Source: Ruegeria_C sp041537905
GTDB taxonomy: Bacteria; Pseudomonadota; Alphaproteobacteria; Rhodobacterales; Rhodobacteraceae
Assembly (NCBI RefSeq): GCF_041537905.1
Contig: NZ_JBGRUO010000006.1
Location: 168,415-232,414 of the forward strand
Length of the DNA: 64,000 bases
Direction of reading: 5' to 3'
Positions 1 to 8,772 of the stretch are shown here, piece by piece; within the stretch, counting starts at the first letter, position 1; every line of letters begins with the position of its first letter. Made by a program: the position numbers and the translations under genes. The notes beneath the pieces were generated by a model, which saw only the letters and a program-made list of their open reading frames with translations, was not told the DNA's origin and did not search any database.

Positions 1-48
1 ATATACCTTGACGTCATCGACCTTGAGCAGTGTTTCGGTACTGGTCAT
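1..48 (-). CDS. Oligopeptide ABC transporter ATPase OppF-like, N-terminal fragment
   Basis: Only the first 16 codons are inside the window, reading MTSTETLLKVDDVKVY from the minus-strand ATG at 48-46. The ATG overlaps the stop of oppD in an ATGA arrangement, which implies translational coupling. In Opp/Dpp operons the gene after OppD is the second ATPase, OppF, and the 'LLKVDDVKVY' opening fits the first strand of an ABC ATPase. The identification is therefore by position and a very short match. Confidence 0.6.
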   Translation of the reverse strand, partial: MTSTETLLKVDDVKVY

Positions 49-1013
49 GCGAACTCCTCCGAGGACAGATGACAGGTGCGGCTGCGATCCGCTGCGAATT
101 GTTCCAGCCTAGGCTTCTCGGCGATGCAGCGGTCATTGGCATATCCGCAGCGCGGAGAAAATGCGCAGCCCTTGGGTGGGTGCTGCATATTTGGCGGGTT
201 TCCGGGGATGGTGGCCAGCTTGGCTTCATTTGACTCTAACCGGGGCACCGCGTGCAACAATCCACGGGTATAGGGATGGGTGGGTTCGGCAAAGAGCTCG
301 CTCGTCGGGCCGGTTTCCATGACGCGCCCGCCATAGAGCACCAGCGTGTTCTCGCATGATCCTTTCACAACACCAAGGTCGTGGGTAATCAATACGATGC
401 TCATGCCAAAATCGTTTTGCAGATCGCTGAGCAAATCCATGATTTGCGCCTGCACAGTTACGTCAAGTGCAGTTGTCGGCTCGTCGGCGATGACCAGCCT
501 CGGGTGGCATAGCAAGGACATCGCGATCATCACTCGCTGGCGCATGCCCCCGGAAAACTCGTGCGGGTACATGTGCACACGTCGCGCCGGATCGGGAATT
601 TTCACGGCGTCCAGCATTCTGATGCTATCCTTGATGGCATCCGTCTTACTGAGCCCTTTGTGAAGCATCAGCACCTCAGCCATCTGTTTGGACACCCGGA
701 CGAACGGATTCAGCGAGGTCATCGGATCCTGGAAGATCATCGCAATCTGCGCCGCGCGGTAGGTATTCATCACTTTTTCCGACGCATTCAGGATCTCGGT
801 TCCGTCAAACTTGACCGATCCGGTCACCCGCCCGTTGCTGGCCAGCAGCCCCATGATCGAAAACGCCGTCTGGCTTTTCCCTGATCCGCTTTCTCCGACG
901 ATGGCCAGCGTCTTCTGCTCTCCGAGCGAAAAGCTTACATCTTGCACAGCACGTACCTGTCCGTCGGGTGTGTCGAATTCGACAGAGAGATTTTTGACTT
1001 CCAGCAAGCTCAT
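45..1013 (-). CDS. oppD: Oligopeptide ABC transporter ATP-binding protein OppD
   Basis: This 322-residue ATPase powers peptide import with its OppF partner on the cytoplasmic face of the OppBC channel. Walker A (GESGSGKS) is at about residues 40-47, the signature FSGGMRQ at 153-159 and Walker B (LVIADE) at 173-178. The OppD-type C-terminal extension contains the family's cysteine-bearing segment (CAFSPRC) near residues 283-289. The length matches the family. It is the fourth gene of an oppABCD(F) operon and its stop overlaps the start of the next ATPase gene. Substrate could be di- or oligopeptides. Confidence 0.93.
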   Translation of the reverse strand: MSLLEVKNLSVEFDTPDGQVRAVQDVSFSLGEQKTLAIVGESGSGKSQTAFSIMGLLASNGRVTGSVKFDGTEILNASEKVMNTYRAAQIAMIFQDPMTSLNPFVRVSKQMAEVLMLHKGLSKTDAIKDSIRMLDAVKIPDPARRVHMYPHEFSGGMRQRVMIAMSLLCHPRLVIADEPTTALDVTVQAQIMDLLSDLQNDFGMSIVLITHDLGVVKGSCENTLVLYGGRVMETGPTSELFAEPTHPYTRGLLHAVPRLESNEAKLATIPGNPPNMQHPPKGCAFSPRCGYANDRCIAEKPRLEQFAADRSRTCHLSSEEFA

Positions 1014-1022
1014 GAAGGGTCC

Positions 1023-1940
1023 CTACCTGTCTTTGGGGTCCAGCGCATCGCGCAGGCCGTCACCGATGAAAAAGAAGCAAAAGAGCGTCACAACAAAAAA
1101 AGCGAGCGGGAAGAAAAGCTGCCAGTAGGTGCCGTATTGCAGGGTCGAGGCACCTTCCGAGATCAGCGCTCCCCAGCTTGTGTTGGGCTCCTGAACGCCG
1201 AGGCCAAGGAACGAGATGAAGCTCTCGGTCAGGATCATCTGAGGCACCAGAAGGGTCGCGTAAATCACGATCACACCCAGCAGGTTCGGGATGATGTGCC
1301 GGATGACAATCACATGGTGCTTGACCCCGATGGCCAGCGCCGCCTCGACATATTCTTTGGATTTCAGGGCCAGTGTCTGGCCGCGCACGATCCGTGACAT
1401 TTCCAGCCAGGAAATCAAGCCAACGCCTACGAACAGCAACCACATCGAGCGGCCAAAGACGACCAAAAGCAGGATCAGCACGAACATGTAAGGGATCGAC
1501 ATCAGGATATCGACAAGCCGCATCATGATGTTGTCGGTGCGCCCGCCAACATATCCAGCGGTCGCGCCGTAAAGCGTCCCGAATGTGACGGCGATCAATG
1601 AACCGACGATCCCGACCATGAGTGAGACCTGCGTTCCCTGAACGACGCGTGCAAAGAGGTCCCGCCCCAGTTCATCGACGCCGAAATAGTGGCCGTTTTC
1701 GAACGACGGCGCGCCTAGCGACGCGATGTCGCCCAACACGCTCCAGTCCACCTCTTCGTTGCTCCATGCGGCCAGAAACGGGCCAAGAACGGCAACAAGG
1801 CATACAAGGCCCAGCACGAACAGGCTGATCACAGCGGCCCGGTTCTGCAAGAACCGGCGGCGCGCGTCCTGCCAGAGGGAACGCCCCTTGGTCGGTGTTT
1901 CCACGTGGCCTTCAGGAGCTGCAATGGCGGTGTCAGACAT
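1023..1940 (-). CDS. oppC: Oligopeptide ABC transporter permease OppC
   Basis: The 305-residue inner-membrane permease has the OppC layout: a cytoplasmic N-terminal stretch (about 35 residues), a first membrane helix, a periplasmic loop and then the five-helix permease domain. The loop has the motif family 'FGVDELGRDLFARV' (about residues 87-100), typical of OppC/DppC. The EAA coupling loop is in 'AALAIGVKHHVIVIRHIIPN'. It follows oppB by 12 bases and precedes oppD by 9 bases. Confidence 0.92.
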   Translation of the reverse strand: MSDTAIAAPEGHVETPTKGRSLWQDARRRFLQNRAAVISLFVLGLVCLVAVLGPFLAAWSNEEVDWSVLGDIASLGAPSFENGHYFGVDELGRDLFARVVQGTQVSLMVGIVGSLIAVTFGTLYGATAGYVGGRTDNIMMRLVDILMSIPYMFVLILLLVVFGRSMWLLFVGVGLISWLEMSRIVRGQTLALKSKEYVEAALAIGVKHHVIVIRHIIPNLLGVIVIYATLLVPQMILTESFISFLGLGVQEPNTSWGALISEGASTLQYGTYWQLFFPLAFFVVTLFCFFFIGDGLRDALDPKDR

Positions 1941-1952
1941 GGTGCGGCCTCA

Positions 1953-2876
1953 TCAAAGTTTGATCTTGGGGTCAATCCAGGCGTAGAGGATGTCCACAAC
2001 CAGATTGAACAGGATGGTCAGGCAGCCGATCAGGATCGTGATCCCCATCATCACCGAATAGTCCCGGTTCAGCGCCGAGTTCACAAAGGCCTGCCCGATA
2101 CCGCCGGTGGTGAAATAAAGATCGATCACAACGGAACCGGTGATCATGATCACGAAGGTCGGCCCGAGGTAGGAAATCACCGGCAACATCGCCGGTTTCA
2201 AGGCATGCCGAAACAGGATTGCCCGTGCCGGCAAGCCCTTGGCGCGCGCGGTGCGGATAAAGTTGCTGTGCATCACTTCCAACAGCGAAGACCGCATGAT
2301 CCGGGCAATCGACGCCATGAAGCTTGTCGACAGAGCGATCACCGGCATGATCAGGTAGGGCCATTGCCCACCGTTCCATCCGCCGCCGGGCAACCATCCC
2401 AGCCATAGCGTAAAGATCAGCACGAGGATCGGCGCCATGACAAAGTTCGGCAGCACCTGCGCGCCGATAGAAATACCCACGGCAAAGTAATCAAGCCACG
2501 AGTTCTGGTTCAGCGCAGCCGTGATGCCCAAGGCGCACCCAAACACAACGGCAACCACAAATGCGATCGACCCATAGGTCAACGTCACCGGGAAACCCTG
2601 GGCGATGATCTCGTTCACTGTCCGGTCCTTATATTGAAAGGACGGACCGAAATCGAACTGGGTGACGACACCCCAAACATAGTTCCAGATCTGGAGCGCA
2701 AGGGGATCGTCGAGATGGTACTTGGCCTCGATATTGGCCAGCACTTCGGGCGGCAGCGGGCGATCGGATGAAAACGGGCCGCCGGGTGCGGAATGCATCA
2801 GCAGAAAGGAGAAGACGATCAGAATGAGCAGCGTTGGAATCGCGGATAGCAGACGTCTGATGATGAACTCGGTCAT
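1953..2876 (-). CDS. oppB: Oligopeptide ABC transporter permease OppB
   Basis: The 307-residue inner-membrane permease starts with the canonical OppB N-terminal helix (FIIRRLLSAIPTLLILIVF). The EAA loop 'RTARAKGLPARAILFRHALK' for ATPase coupling lies in the second half. It is the second gene of the operon, after oppA and a short gap that holds a small GC-rich hairpin. With OppC it forms the peptide channel. Length and order are those of the family. Confidence 0.93.
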   Translation of the reverse strand: MTEFIIRRLLSAIPTLLILIVFSFLLMHSAPGGPFSSDRPLPPEVLANIEAKYHLDDPLALQIWNYVWGVVTQFDFGPSFQYKDRTVNEIIAQGFPVTLTYGSIAFVVAVVFGCALGITAALNQNSWLDYFAVGISIGAQVLPNFVMAPILVLIFTLWLGWLPGGGWNGGQWPYLIMPVIALSTSFMASIARIMRSSLLEVMHSNFIRTARAKGLPARAILFRHALKPAMLPVISYLGPTFVIMITGSVVIDLYFTTGGIGQAFVNSALNRDYSVMMGITILIGCLTILFNLVVDILYAWIDPKIKL

Positions 2877-2946
2877 GGGGACCTCCCGTGGACCTGGGAT
2901 GTTTGGGACGAATTCGGAATGAGGTGCAGGACCAGAGACGTGGTGT

Positions 2947-2961
2947 GCGGCCCGGCGCCGC
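2947..2961 (-). other. Small GC hairpin between oppA and oppB
   Basis: The sequence GCGGC, a five-base loop, GCCGC forms a 5-bp GC-only stem just after the oppA stop. There is no T-tract, so it is not a classical terminator. Hairpins after binding-protein genes often protect the upstream mRNA and lower expression of the permease genes; that role is inferred here. Confidence 0.35.
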
Positions 2962-2965
2962 CCAG

Positions 2966-4588
2966 TCAGTCAGCTGCGAAATAGAGCTCGCGCGAGTACC
3001 ATTTCTGCTCGACATTCCCGACGGGCCAGTTCCGAAGATCGTCGTTCATCATATAAACGCCTGCGTAGTGATAGATCGGAATGATCGGGAAGTCGGTTGC
3101 CAGGATTTCCTCGATACGTGTAAAACTTGCAGACGGATCGGGGCTGGTCTTGGCTTTTTCCAGCAGCGCGTCAACCTCGGGATTGGCGTAGCCCGCGTCG
3201 TTATAAGCATGCGTGCTGCTCATCAGGTCCAGGAAGGACGAAGCCAAGTTATACGGCCCGCACCATCCCGCGCGGCCTATGTCGAACTCCTGGTTCGAAC
3301 GCGCTTCGAGGAACGTCTTCCATTCCATGTTTTGTAGGACGGTACCGACACCCAGCTTCTGCTTCCACATCTGGGACACGATGATCGCAATCTTCTTGTG
3401 TGCCTCGCTGGTATTGTAAAGAAGATCCAGCTCAATCTCTTCGCCAGTGTAGCCAGCCTCGGCCAGCAAAGCCGTAGCGCGCGCATCCCTTTCGGCTTGC
3501 GTCATACTGCGGGCCGGGGTGTCGGGTCCGACAAAGTTCGCAGTCGCCTCGGGTGTAAACGTATAGGCCGGAAATTCGCCACCCTGCAGGATCGCGTTGG
3601 TGATCACCTCTCGGTCAATGGCCAGGTAAAGCGCCTCGCGAACACGCGGGTCCAGCAGCGCGGGATGCGTATTTTCCGTCATGTTGATGAAGTAGTAGTA
3701 AGCACAGAGACGCGGAAAGCTGACCGCGTCATCCGGGTGTTTTTTGCTTAGGGCATTGTATTGCCCGGTAGGCACCTCTGTGCGATCCAACTCACCGGCG
3801 AGGTAGCGCGTCAGGGCACCATTGTCGTCACTGATGACAAGAGCCTCGACCCTTTCCAAAATCGTGTTCTGATCGTTCCAGTAAAGCGGATTGCGTTCGC
3901 GCACGGACTTTTCTTGCGGCACATGTTCGGTCAGAACATAAGCACCGTTTGATACGATGTTGCCGGGCTTGGTCCAGTCAGACCCATGCGCATCGATCGC
4001 CCATTTCGGCGACGGAAATGTCGGTTCGCTGGTCGTCATAAGCGGAAAGTGCCCCATGCTGTTTTCCAACCGAACTTCCAGAGTGTGGTCATCCAAGGCT
4101 TTCACACCAAGCTCGGACGGATCCATATCTCCGGCCATTACAGCTTTGACATTCTTCAGCCCCATTTCCTTAGCAAACCAGGAATAAGGAGAGGCCGTGT
4201 TCGGATCGGCAAGTCGCTTCCACGAATACTCAAAATCATGGGCGGTCACAGGTTTGCCGTCTGACCATTTGGCGTTGTCACGCAATTGAAAGGTGTAGAC
4301 GGTGTTGTCAGCACTCGCTTCAAAATGGGTGGCGACACCCGGCACCAGATTGCCATCGGCGTCCTGGTTCATGAGCCCTTCGAAAAGGTCCCGAATGAAT
4401 TCACCGCCCTGGACATCTTCCGCCAGTTGCGGATCAATCGAGGCAAATTCATCGCCAACGCGGTATATAAACACCTGCTCGTCGGCGAGTTCTTCATTGG
4501 TGATAGGATGGACGTCCGCGATAGAGGGCGATGCAAGCAACGCCATGCTGAGAACGGAGGACAATGCAAGTGCGCGGTTCGAGGTCAT
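2966..4588 (-). CDS. oppA: Periplasmic oligopeptide-binding protein OppA
   Basis: The protein binds peptides in the periplasm and delivers them to OppBC. The chosen start, at 4588, gives 540 residues, a GGAG ribosome site seven bases upstream and a clean signal peptide (MTSNRALALSSVLSMALLAS, cleaved near SIADVHP). An upstream in-frame ATG at 4642 would only add an unlikely leader. SBP_bac_5 hallmarks are clear: 'RDLFEGLM', 'NAKWSDGKPVTAHDF', 'YSWKRLADPNTASPY', 'LGVKALDDHT' and 'NGAYVL', closely resembling E. coli OppA segment by segment. First gene of the operon. Confidence 0.94.
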   Translation of the reverse strand: MTSNRALALSSVLSMALLASPSIADVHPITNEELADEQVFIYRVGDEFASIDPQLAEDVQGGEFIRDLFEGLMNQDADGNLVPGVATHFEASADNTVYTFQLRDNAKWSDGKPVTAHDFEYSWKRLADPNTASPYSWFAKEMGLKNVKAVMAGDMDPSELGVKALDDHTLEVRLENSMGHFPLMTTSEPTFPSPKWAIDAHGSDWTKPGNIVSNGAYVLTEHVPQEKSVRERNPLYWNDQNTILERVEALVISDDNGALTRYLAGELDRTEVPTGQYNALSKKHPDDAVSFPRLCAYYYFINMTENTHPALLDPRVREALYLAIDREVITNAILQGGEFPAYTFTPEATANFVGPDTPARSMTQAERDARATALLAEAGYTGEEIELDLLYNTSEAHKKIAIIVSQMWKQKLGVGTVLQNMEWKTFLEARSNQEFDIGRAGWCGPYNLASSFLDLMSSTHAYNDAGYANPEVDALLEKAKTSPDPSASFTRIEEILATDFPIIPIYHYAGVYMMNDDLRNWPVGNVEQKWYSRELYFAAD

Positions 4589-5009
4589 GTTTGCTCCGAG
4601 TATGTACAGTAGCATCAGCGAATAGAAAGCGCAGGACATCACCTGTTCGCTAGTTTTCCAGGCCTTATCTTGTGCCTTGCTGTGCCTTGTGGTTCATAGT
4701 GGTCGGTGTGGTAGCAAACATTTTCCCTTTGGAATCCTGCTGAATCATCAAGGTGCTTGACTTTACGTCAGCAATACAAATTTTTTGCATTTATCCTAAG
4801 ATGTTAAACGGCGGCGAGCGCCGAGTGGTTTCTTTGCGACCGCCGCTCAGTTGAGCGTCTCCAACTTGTGAAGCGGTGGCGTGCACCGTAATCTGACGCT
4901 TATCGGCGCTTCGCCCGTTTTGGTCGGGAATCGCGATTTTTCACCCGAAAGATCCGGAGCGAACTGTTGGCCACACTATATTTGATCATTCCTCGAAGAG
5001 GGTTGGACG
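4589..5009. promoter_or_regulatory. Divergent promoter region between oppA and the LysR gene
   Basis: This 421-base gap separates two divergent genes and must carry both promoters. It has an AT-rich stretch around 4755-4805 (AATACAAATTTTTTGCAT). A 10-base near-perfect tandem repeat (TGTGCCTTGC / TGTGCCTTGT) is at 4671-4690. No gene-sized frame with a ribosome site is visible. The LysR protein encoded on the right is the obvious candidate to bind here, but I see no operator I would defend. Confidence 0.45.
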
Positions 5010-5948
5010 ATGACATTTAGGCAGCTTCAGGCGTTTCTGCTCGTGGTGCGAACTGGGACATTAGCGGCCGCCGCTGAGCATATGGGGTTAACACAATCGG
5101 GCGTAAGTCGACTTGTCACTGAACTTTCGCGGAATGTGGGGTTCGAACTTTTTACTCGCGTGGGCCGGGGCGTAACGCCAACAACTCAGGGCATGGCTTT
5201 CTTCAAAATCGCAGAGGGTGTTTACGATAGCGCCGAATCCCTACAACGCGCCGCGGCCGAGATCCGCGCAGGGATCGAAGATCGGGTTCGCCTAGCCTGT
5301 CTACCGACGATCGGCGCCGCGGTATTGCCATCGGTTCTCGAGTCGTTTCATCAGACCTACCCAAATGCCTTCGTCGACATTTATGATCAGGATGCCAAAG
5401 AAACTGTGGAAGCTTTCTACGACAAAAAGCTCGACTTTGCCGTAACGCACAAAGTTGGTCATCTTGAAGGGATCCACACCGAAGCCTTTGCGACGGCCGA
5501 CTATGTGTTTGCTGTTCACCAGGACCATGAGCTGGCCAACCTGAAGGTGATCAAAAATACCGATCTCAGCGGGCATAGTCATGTGGGGTTTGAAAGCGAA
5601 ACGATGTTCTTGCCCAATGATGACGAGACCCGGTTAATTGGCGAAGCATCTGGCAGCATTTCCAAGCGAATCTGGTGCCAATCATCCGTCATGCGGTACG
5701 CGCTGTTGGCCAATAAGCGCAACGTCAACATTGCGGAACCATTTTCACTGCCGCTATTTACACCGCATGGCGTTGTTGCGCGCAAGTTCGAACCGCGGGT
5801 TACCATCGAGATGGAATTTGTGATGCCGACAGAAAACGCAAATGTTTCGATGTATGTCGACCTAAAGCGGGCATTCCGCAAAGCCACGGCCTCCTTCGCC
5901 GCCCGCCACGATTTGCCAATCTTCGTAAGCGGCAAAGAAAAGCTGTGA
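5010..5948 (+). CDS. LysR-family transcriptional regulator
   Basis: The 312-residue protein has the LysR N-terminal winged helix (about residues 1-60): 'TFRQLQAFLLVVRTGTLAAAAEH' followed by the recognition segment 'LTQSGVSRLVTELS' and 'LFTRVGRGVTPT'. The remainder is a two-lobed effector-binding domain. It lies divergent from the opp operon and 58 bases upstream of glutaminase in the same direction. Control of peptide uptake and/or glutaminase is therefore likely. The effector is unknown; amino acid or glutamine is an inference from context. Confidence 0.9.
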   Translation: MTFRQLQAFLLVVRTGTLAAAAEHMGLTQSGVSRLVTELSRNVGFELFTRVGRGVTPTTQGMAFFKIAEGVYDSAESLQRAAAEIRAGIEDRVRLACLPTIGAAVLPSVLESFHQTYPNAFVDIYDQDAKETVEAFYDKKLDFAVTHKVGHLEGIHTEAFATADYVFAVHQDHELANLKVIKNTDLSGHSHVGFESETMFLPNDDETRLIGEASGSISKRIWCQSSVMRYALLANKRNVNIAEPFSLPLFTPHGVVARKFEPRVTIEMEFVMPTENANVSMYVDLKRAFRKATASFAARHDLPIFVSGKEKL

Positions 5949-6006
5949 GCCAGACTGACTCGGGTGTAGGGCAAGCGCGCTTCACGGCAAAACCAAGGAT
6001 TGGCTT

Positions 6007-6918
6007 ATGATCGATTTACAGGCATTGCTCTTGCGCATCGCAGATCGGGTCTACCATGAAGCGGACTGGGGACAGCCTGCGCAATATATCCCGGACCTGG
6101 CCGAAATCGACCCCGCCCAATTTGCCATCAGCGTCTGTACCGCAGACGGGGAGACATATTCCGCGGGGCGGGCCAATCAGCCGTTCTCTATTCAAAGCAT
6201 CTCCAAGGTTTTCGCACTGATCGCAACCTTGGGACGTATAGGCGATCAATTGTGGATGCGGGTCGACCGCGAGCCTTCGGGCACCGCTTTCGACTCGATC
6301 ATTCTTTTGGAAAGCGAGAAAGGCCATCCCAGAAACCCGTTTGTGAATGCAGGCGCCATAGTCACGACTGACGCCCTGTTGTCTGGCCGTGAACCCAAAT
6401 TGGCTTTGGCCGAAGTCCTGAATCTCGTGCGCGCAATGGCCGAGGATGATGACCTTCATATCAACGGCGCCGTGGCAAGATCTGAGCAAGAGACAGGGGC
6501 CAGAAACAAGGCGCTCGCACACTATCTGGCTTCCTATGGGAACCTTTTGAACCCGCCCGACTTGGTCCTTGGAACCTATTTTCATCAATGTGCAATTGAA
6601 ATGACAACTGTCCAGCTTGCCCGAGCTGGTCGTGTTCTAGCCGGTTTGAATGGATCGCCCAATGTCGTTTCACCATATCATGCCCGTCGCATCAATGCGT
6701 TGATGATGACTTGCGGTCACTACGATGGTTCCGGCGACTTTGCTTTTCGCGTTGGGTTGCCCGGAAAAAGTGGCGTTGGTGGCGGAATCCTCATTATTGC
6801 ACCCAACGTTGCTTCCATCGGCATTTGGTCGCCGGGATTGAATTTCTACGGCAACTCAAATGCTGGTACACGGGCAGCTGCCTATCTTACCCAAGAAACT
6901 GGATGGTCAGTCTTCTGA
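6007..6918 (+). CDS. glsA: Glutaminase (L-glutamine amidohydrolase)
   Basis: This enzyme hydrolyses glutamine to glutamate and ammonia in the cytoplasm. The 303-residue length is typical of bacterial GlsA. The serine-dependent beta-lactamase-like fold is marked by the S-x-x-K motif (S64-K67 in 'FSIQSISKVFAL'), the 'NPFVNAGAI' motif near residue 115, and the C-terminal 'LPGKSGVGGGI' glycine-rich strand. It follows the LysR gene and faces the opp operon, which suggests a peptide/glutamine-nitrogen scavenging unit. Confidence 0.95.
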   Translation: MIDLQALLLRIADRVYHEADWGQPAQYIPDLAEIDPAQFAISVCTADGETYSAGRANQPFSIQSISKVFALIATLGRIGDQLWMRVDREPSGTAFDSIILLESEKGHPRNPFVNAGAIVTTDALLSGREPKLALAEVLNLVRAMAEDDDLHINGAVARSEQETGARNKALAHYLASYGNLLNPPDLVLGTYFHQCAIEMTTVQLARAGRVLAGLNGSPNVVSPYHARRINALMMTCGHYDGSGDFAFRVGLPGKSGVGGGILIIAPNVASIGIWSPGLNFYGNSNAGTRAAAYLTQETGWSVF

Positions 6919-7003
6919 ATTGATCAGTGAGTATCCGTTGCCCCAAGATAGGATCGTTTCGTCTGCGACCCATAGGTTGCCCGCTTTTGGAAGCCGCTTT
7001 GGA

Positions 7004-7030
7004 TTGGCGAACGGCAAGACCGTTCGCCAA
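7004..7030. terminator. Hairpin at the 3' end of the recombinase remnant
   Basis: TTGGCGAACGG and CCGTTCGCCAA form a perfect 11-bp stem around the loop CAAGA. It lies seven bases past the recombinase stop and about 85 bases past the glsA stop, so it could act for both convergent genes. There is no U-tract on either strand, so termination is plausible but not proven. Confidence 0.5.
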
Positions 7031-7036
7031 GGCAGG

Positions 7037-7669
7037 TCAGATATCGATGCGCTCGGCGATGTTCAGAGCGTCTTCGAGTTCAACGCCGAGGTAACGCACT
7101 GTGCTGTCGACCTTGATGTGACCGAGCAGCAGCTGCACTGCCCGCAGATTGCCGGTCTTTCGACAAATTTACGCTACCTTCGTACGGCGGAGCGAATGCG
7201 TGCCGTATGCGCTTGGCTCCAACCCAATCGCCGACACCCAATCGCGGACGAGCCGACCGTATTGGCGGGTTGATATGTGTGGGCGGTCGTGAAACCGGCT
7301 GGGAAACATGAACAGGCAAGCAAGCATATCCGGTGATCTGACCCATGTCAGAACAGTTTCTCGCGTGTTTTCCGTAAGTTCGAATTGAACAGGTCGCCTG
7401 GTTTTACTCTGAATCACCGACACACGGTCCCGAACGCGATCATCCTTCACCAGATCAAACACGGCAAGTTTGACCAGATCGCAGCCCCGCAGTTTGCTGT
7501 CGATGGCGACGTTGAACAAGGCAAGGTCGCGCAGATTACCCGCAAGTTCTAGCCGCGCGCGGATTGCCCACACCTGTTTTGGCAGCAATGGACGTTTCTG
7601 TCCGATGAGCCAACCCTTGTTCCACGTCTTGCGTTTTGGGGTGACTGCGGGAAGTTGGACTCTTGACAT
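7037..7669 (-). pseudogene. Small tyrosine recombinase/integrase with an in-frame stop
   Basis: Starting at ATG 7669 (GGAGG eight bases upstream) the frame encodes a compact recombinase of the kind 'PKRKTWNKGWLIGQKRPLL'. It has the first catalytic Arg in 'SKLRGCDL', then the HSLRR motif (H-x-x-R). A TAA stop at 7171-7169 interrupts the same frame. The remaining 43 codons follow without any frame change: 'GNLRAVQLLLGH' and 'STVRYLG', carrying the GH and the nucleophilic Tyr. Total length would be 210 residues including the stop position. The truncated product lacks the Tyr nucleophile, so it should be inactive unless the stop is read through or is a sequencing error. Confidence 0.85.
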
Positions 7670-7964
7670 GGTTTGCCCTCCGATCCTCCCTCCGCGCCCA
7701 ATCATCAGCACCGCGCTGACGGGATGATTGTACAATCTGAGCGGATGGTCGGTGTCCGAGGCCCGAGAGATGTGCCGTCGCTGCGACCGCAGCGGGCGGC
7801 TGAGAGCCCAACTCGGAAGTGCCATTCTTTGCGAACGCATGCAGCGCCGGTTTTGCTGCAATCGCGCGAAAGATCATGCCGCTCGGTGGAAGACAATTTG
7901 GCCATTCAGTTCAAGCGCAGCGAAGTTTGGGTGCGCAATGGACGGCAGTTGGCAAACTGGAATC
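7670..7964. other. Non-coding stretch upstream of the recombinase remnant
   Basis: These 295 bases lie between the recombinase start and the GntR stop. Short overlapping frames exist on both strands but none has a convincing ribosome site or domain. The GGAGG for the recombinase is at its left edge. By eye its texture resembles the untranslated flank that often travels with such small recombinases. I cannot confirm that without a search. Confidence 0.3.
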
Positions 7965-8651
7965 TTACCGATTCTTCTCCGATGACAACTCGTTGCCAGC
8001 CAGATCCGAGTAAGAGCGTTCTCCACGCGTGATTTGGCGGCTTAAGATGTTCTTTGCGGCTTTCACTTTGCCCTCACGCAGATGCGCAGTGATTGCATCA
8101 TGTTCTTTCAAAGATTTGGCAGTGCGATCCGGGCGCTTTGATAAATGCGTGCGCATTGTGCGGACGATGTCACTGACTTTCTGATATCCGTCCCGCAGGT
8201 AGCTGTTGCCACAATGTCTGAAAAATGCGTCGTGAAAAGCTGCGTCCAACTCGAGATACCGTTCGAAATCATCGGCCTTCCGCGCGTCAGTCATCTCGGA
8301 CACCAAATCCGCAAGTTCATCAAGCAAGGCAGAAGGGTTTTCAACAAGCGCCTGATCCATAGCCGCTGTTTCGAGGATCAACCGATACCTACAGAGTTGC
8401 ACGACATCCTCGTGAGACAGAGTGAAAACAAATGCTCCGCGCCGCGGAACGATCTGCACAAGACCCTGAAGGTTTAACGCTGCAAGGGCCTCGCGAATCG
8501 GCGTCTTACTGATGCCCATGGCCGTTGAAAGCTTGGCTTCCTGCAGCGACTCGCCCAACCCAAAGACACCCTGCACGATGTTTCTCCGGATTTCCGCCTC
8601 CGCAATTTTGCTCAATGAATCCGGTCGTTTAAGTTGCATTTTCCCTGCCAT
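7965..8651 (-). CDS. GntR-family (FCD) repressor of the adjacent TRAP operon
   Basis: The 228-residue protein has a GntR winged helix (about residues 10-75; recognition part 'ISKTPIREALAALNLQGLV', then 'PRRGAFVFTLS'). It is followed by the all-helical FCD ligand-binding domain with its metal/ligand residues ('DAAFHDAFFRHCGN', later 'EHDAI'). It is divergent from the TRAP operon starting at 8773, and a palindromic site lies between them at 8716-8731. Such regulators usually repress an adjacent catabolic operon and release DNA when a sugar acid or hydroxy acid binds. It resembles the GntR at 23673, including its recognition helix. Confidence 0.9.
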   Translation of the reverse strand: MAGKMQLKRPDSLSKIAEAEIRRNIVQGVFGLGESLQEAKLSTAMGISKTPIREALAALNLQGLVQIVPRRGAFVFTLSHEDVVQLCRYRLILETAAMDQALVENPSALLDELADLVSEMTDARKADDFERYLELDAAFHDAFFRHCGNSYLRDGYQKVSDIVRTMRTHLSKRPDRTAKSLKEHDAITAHLREGKVKAAKNILSRQITRGERSYSDLAGNELSSEKNR

Positions 8652-8715
8652 ATTTAAGGTATCTGACCACTCTACTGTTTCAGGGTATCACGTCCAGCAT
8701 TGATTTATATATTAT

Positions 8716-8731
8716 ATCTGATATGTCAGAT
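8716..8731. promoter_or_regulatory. Candidate GntR operator ATCTGA-TATG-TCAGAT
   Basis: A perfect 6-bp inverted repeat around a four-base centre lies between the divergent GntR gene and the dctP start, 42 bases upstream of the latter. The same core (ATCTGA-TAT-N-TCAGAT) recurs at 24423-24452 in front of another importer operon. Binding by the neighbouring GntR protein is inferred. Confidence 0.6.
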
Positions 8732-8772
8732 GAAAGATCGTAAAAATACTGAACAATTCATGGGAGGAAACC

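Noticed and set aside
4671..4690. Tandem TGTGCCTTG repeat as a LysR operator
   Set aside because: There are only two copies, not arranged as the inverted T-N11-A site usual for LysR; too little to support a call.
7004..7669. An integrated element with tRNA attachment site next to the recombinase
   Set aside because: No tRNA-like sequence or direct-repeat pair was found near it, and neighbouring genes look like ordinary catabolic genes.
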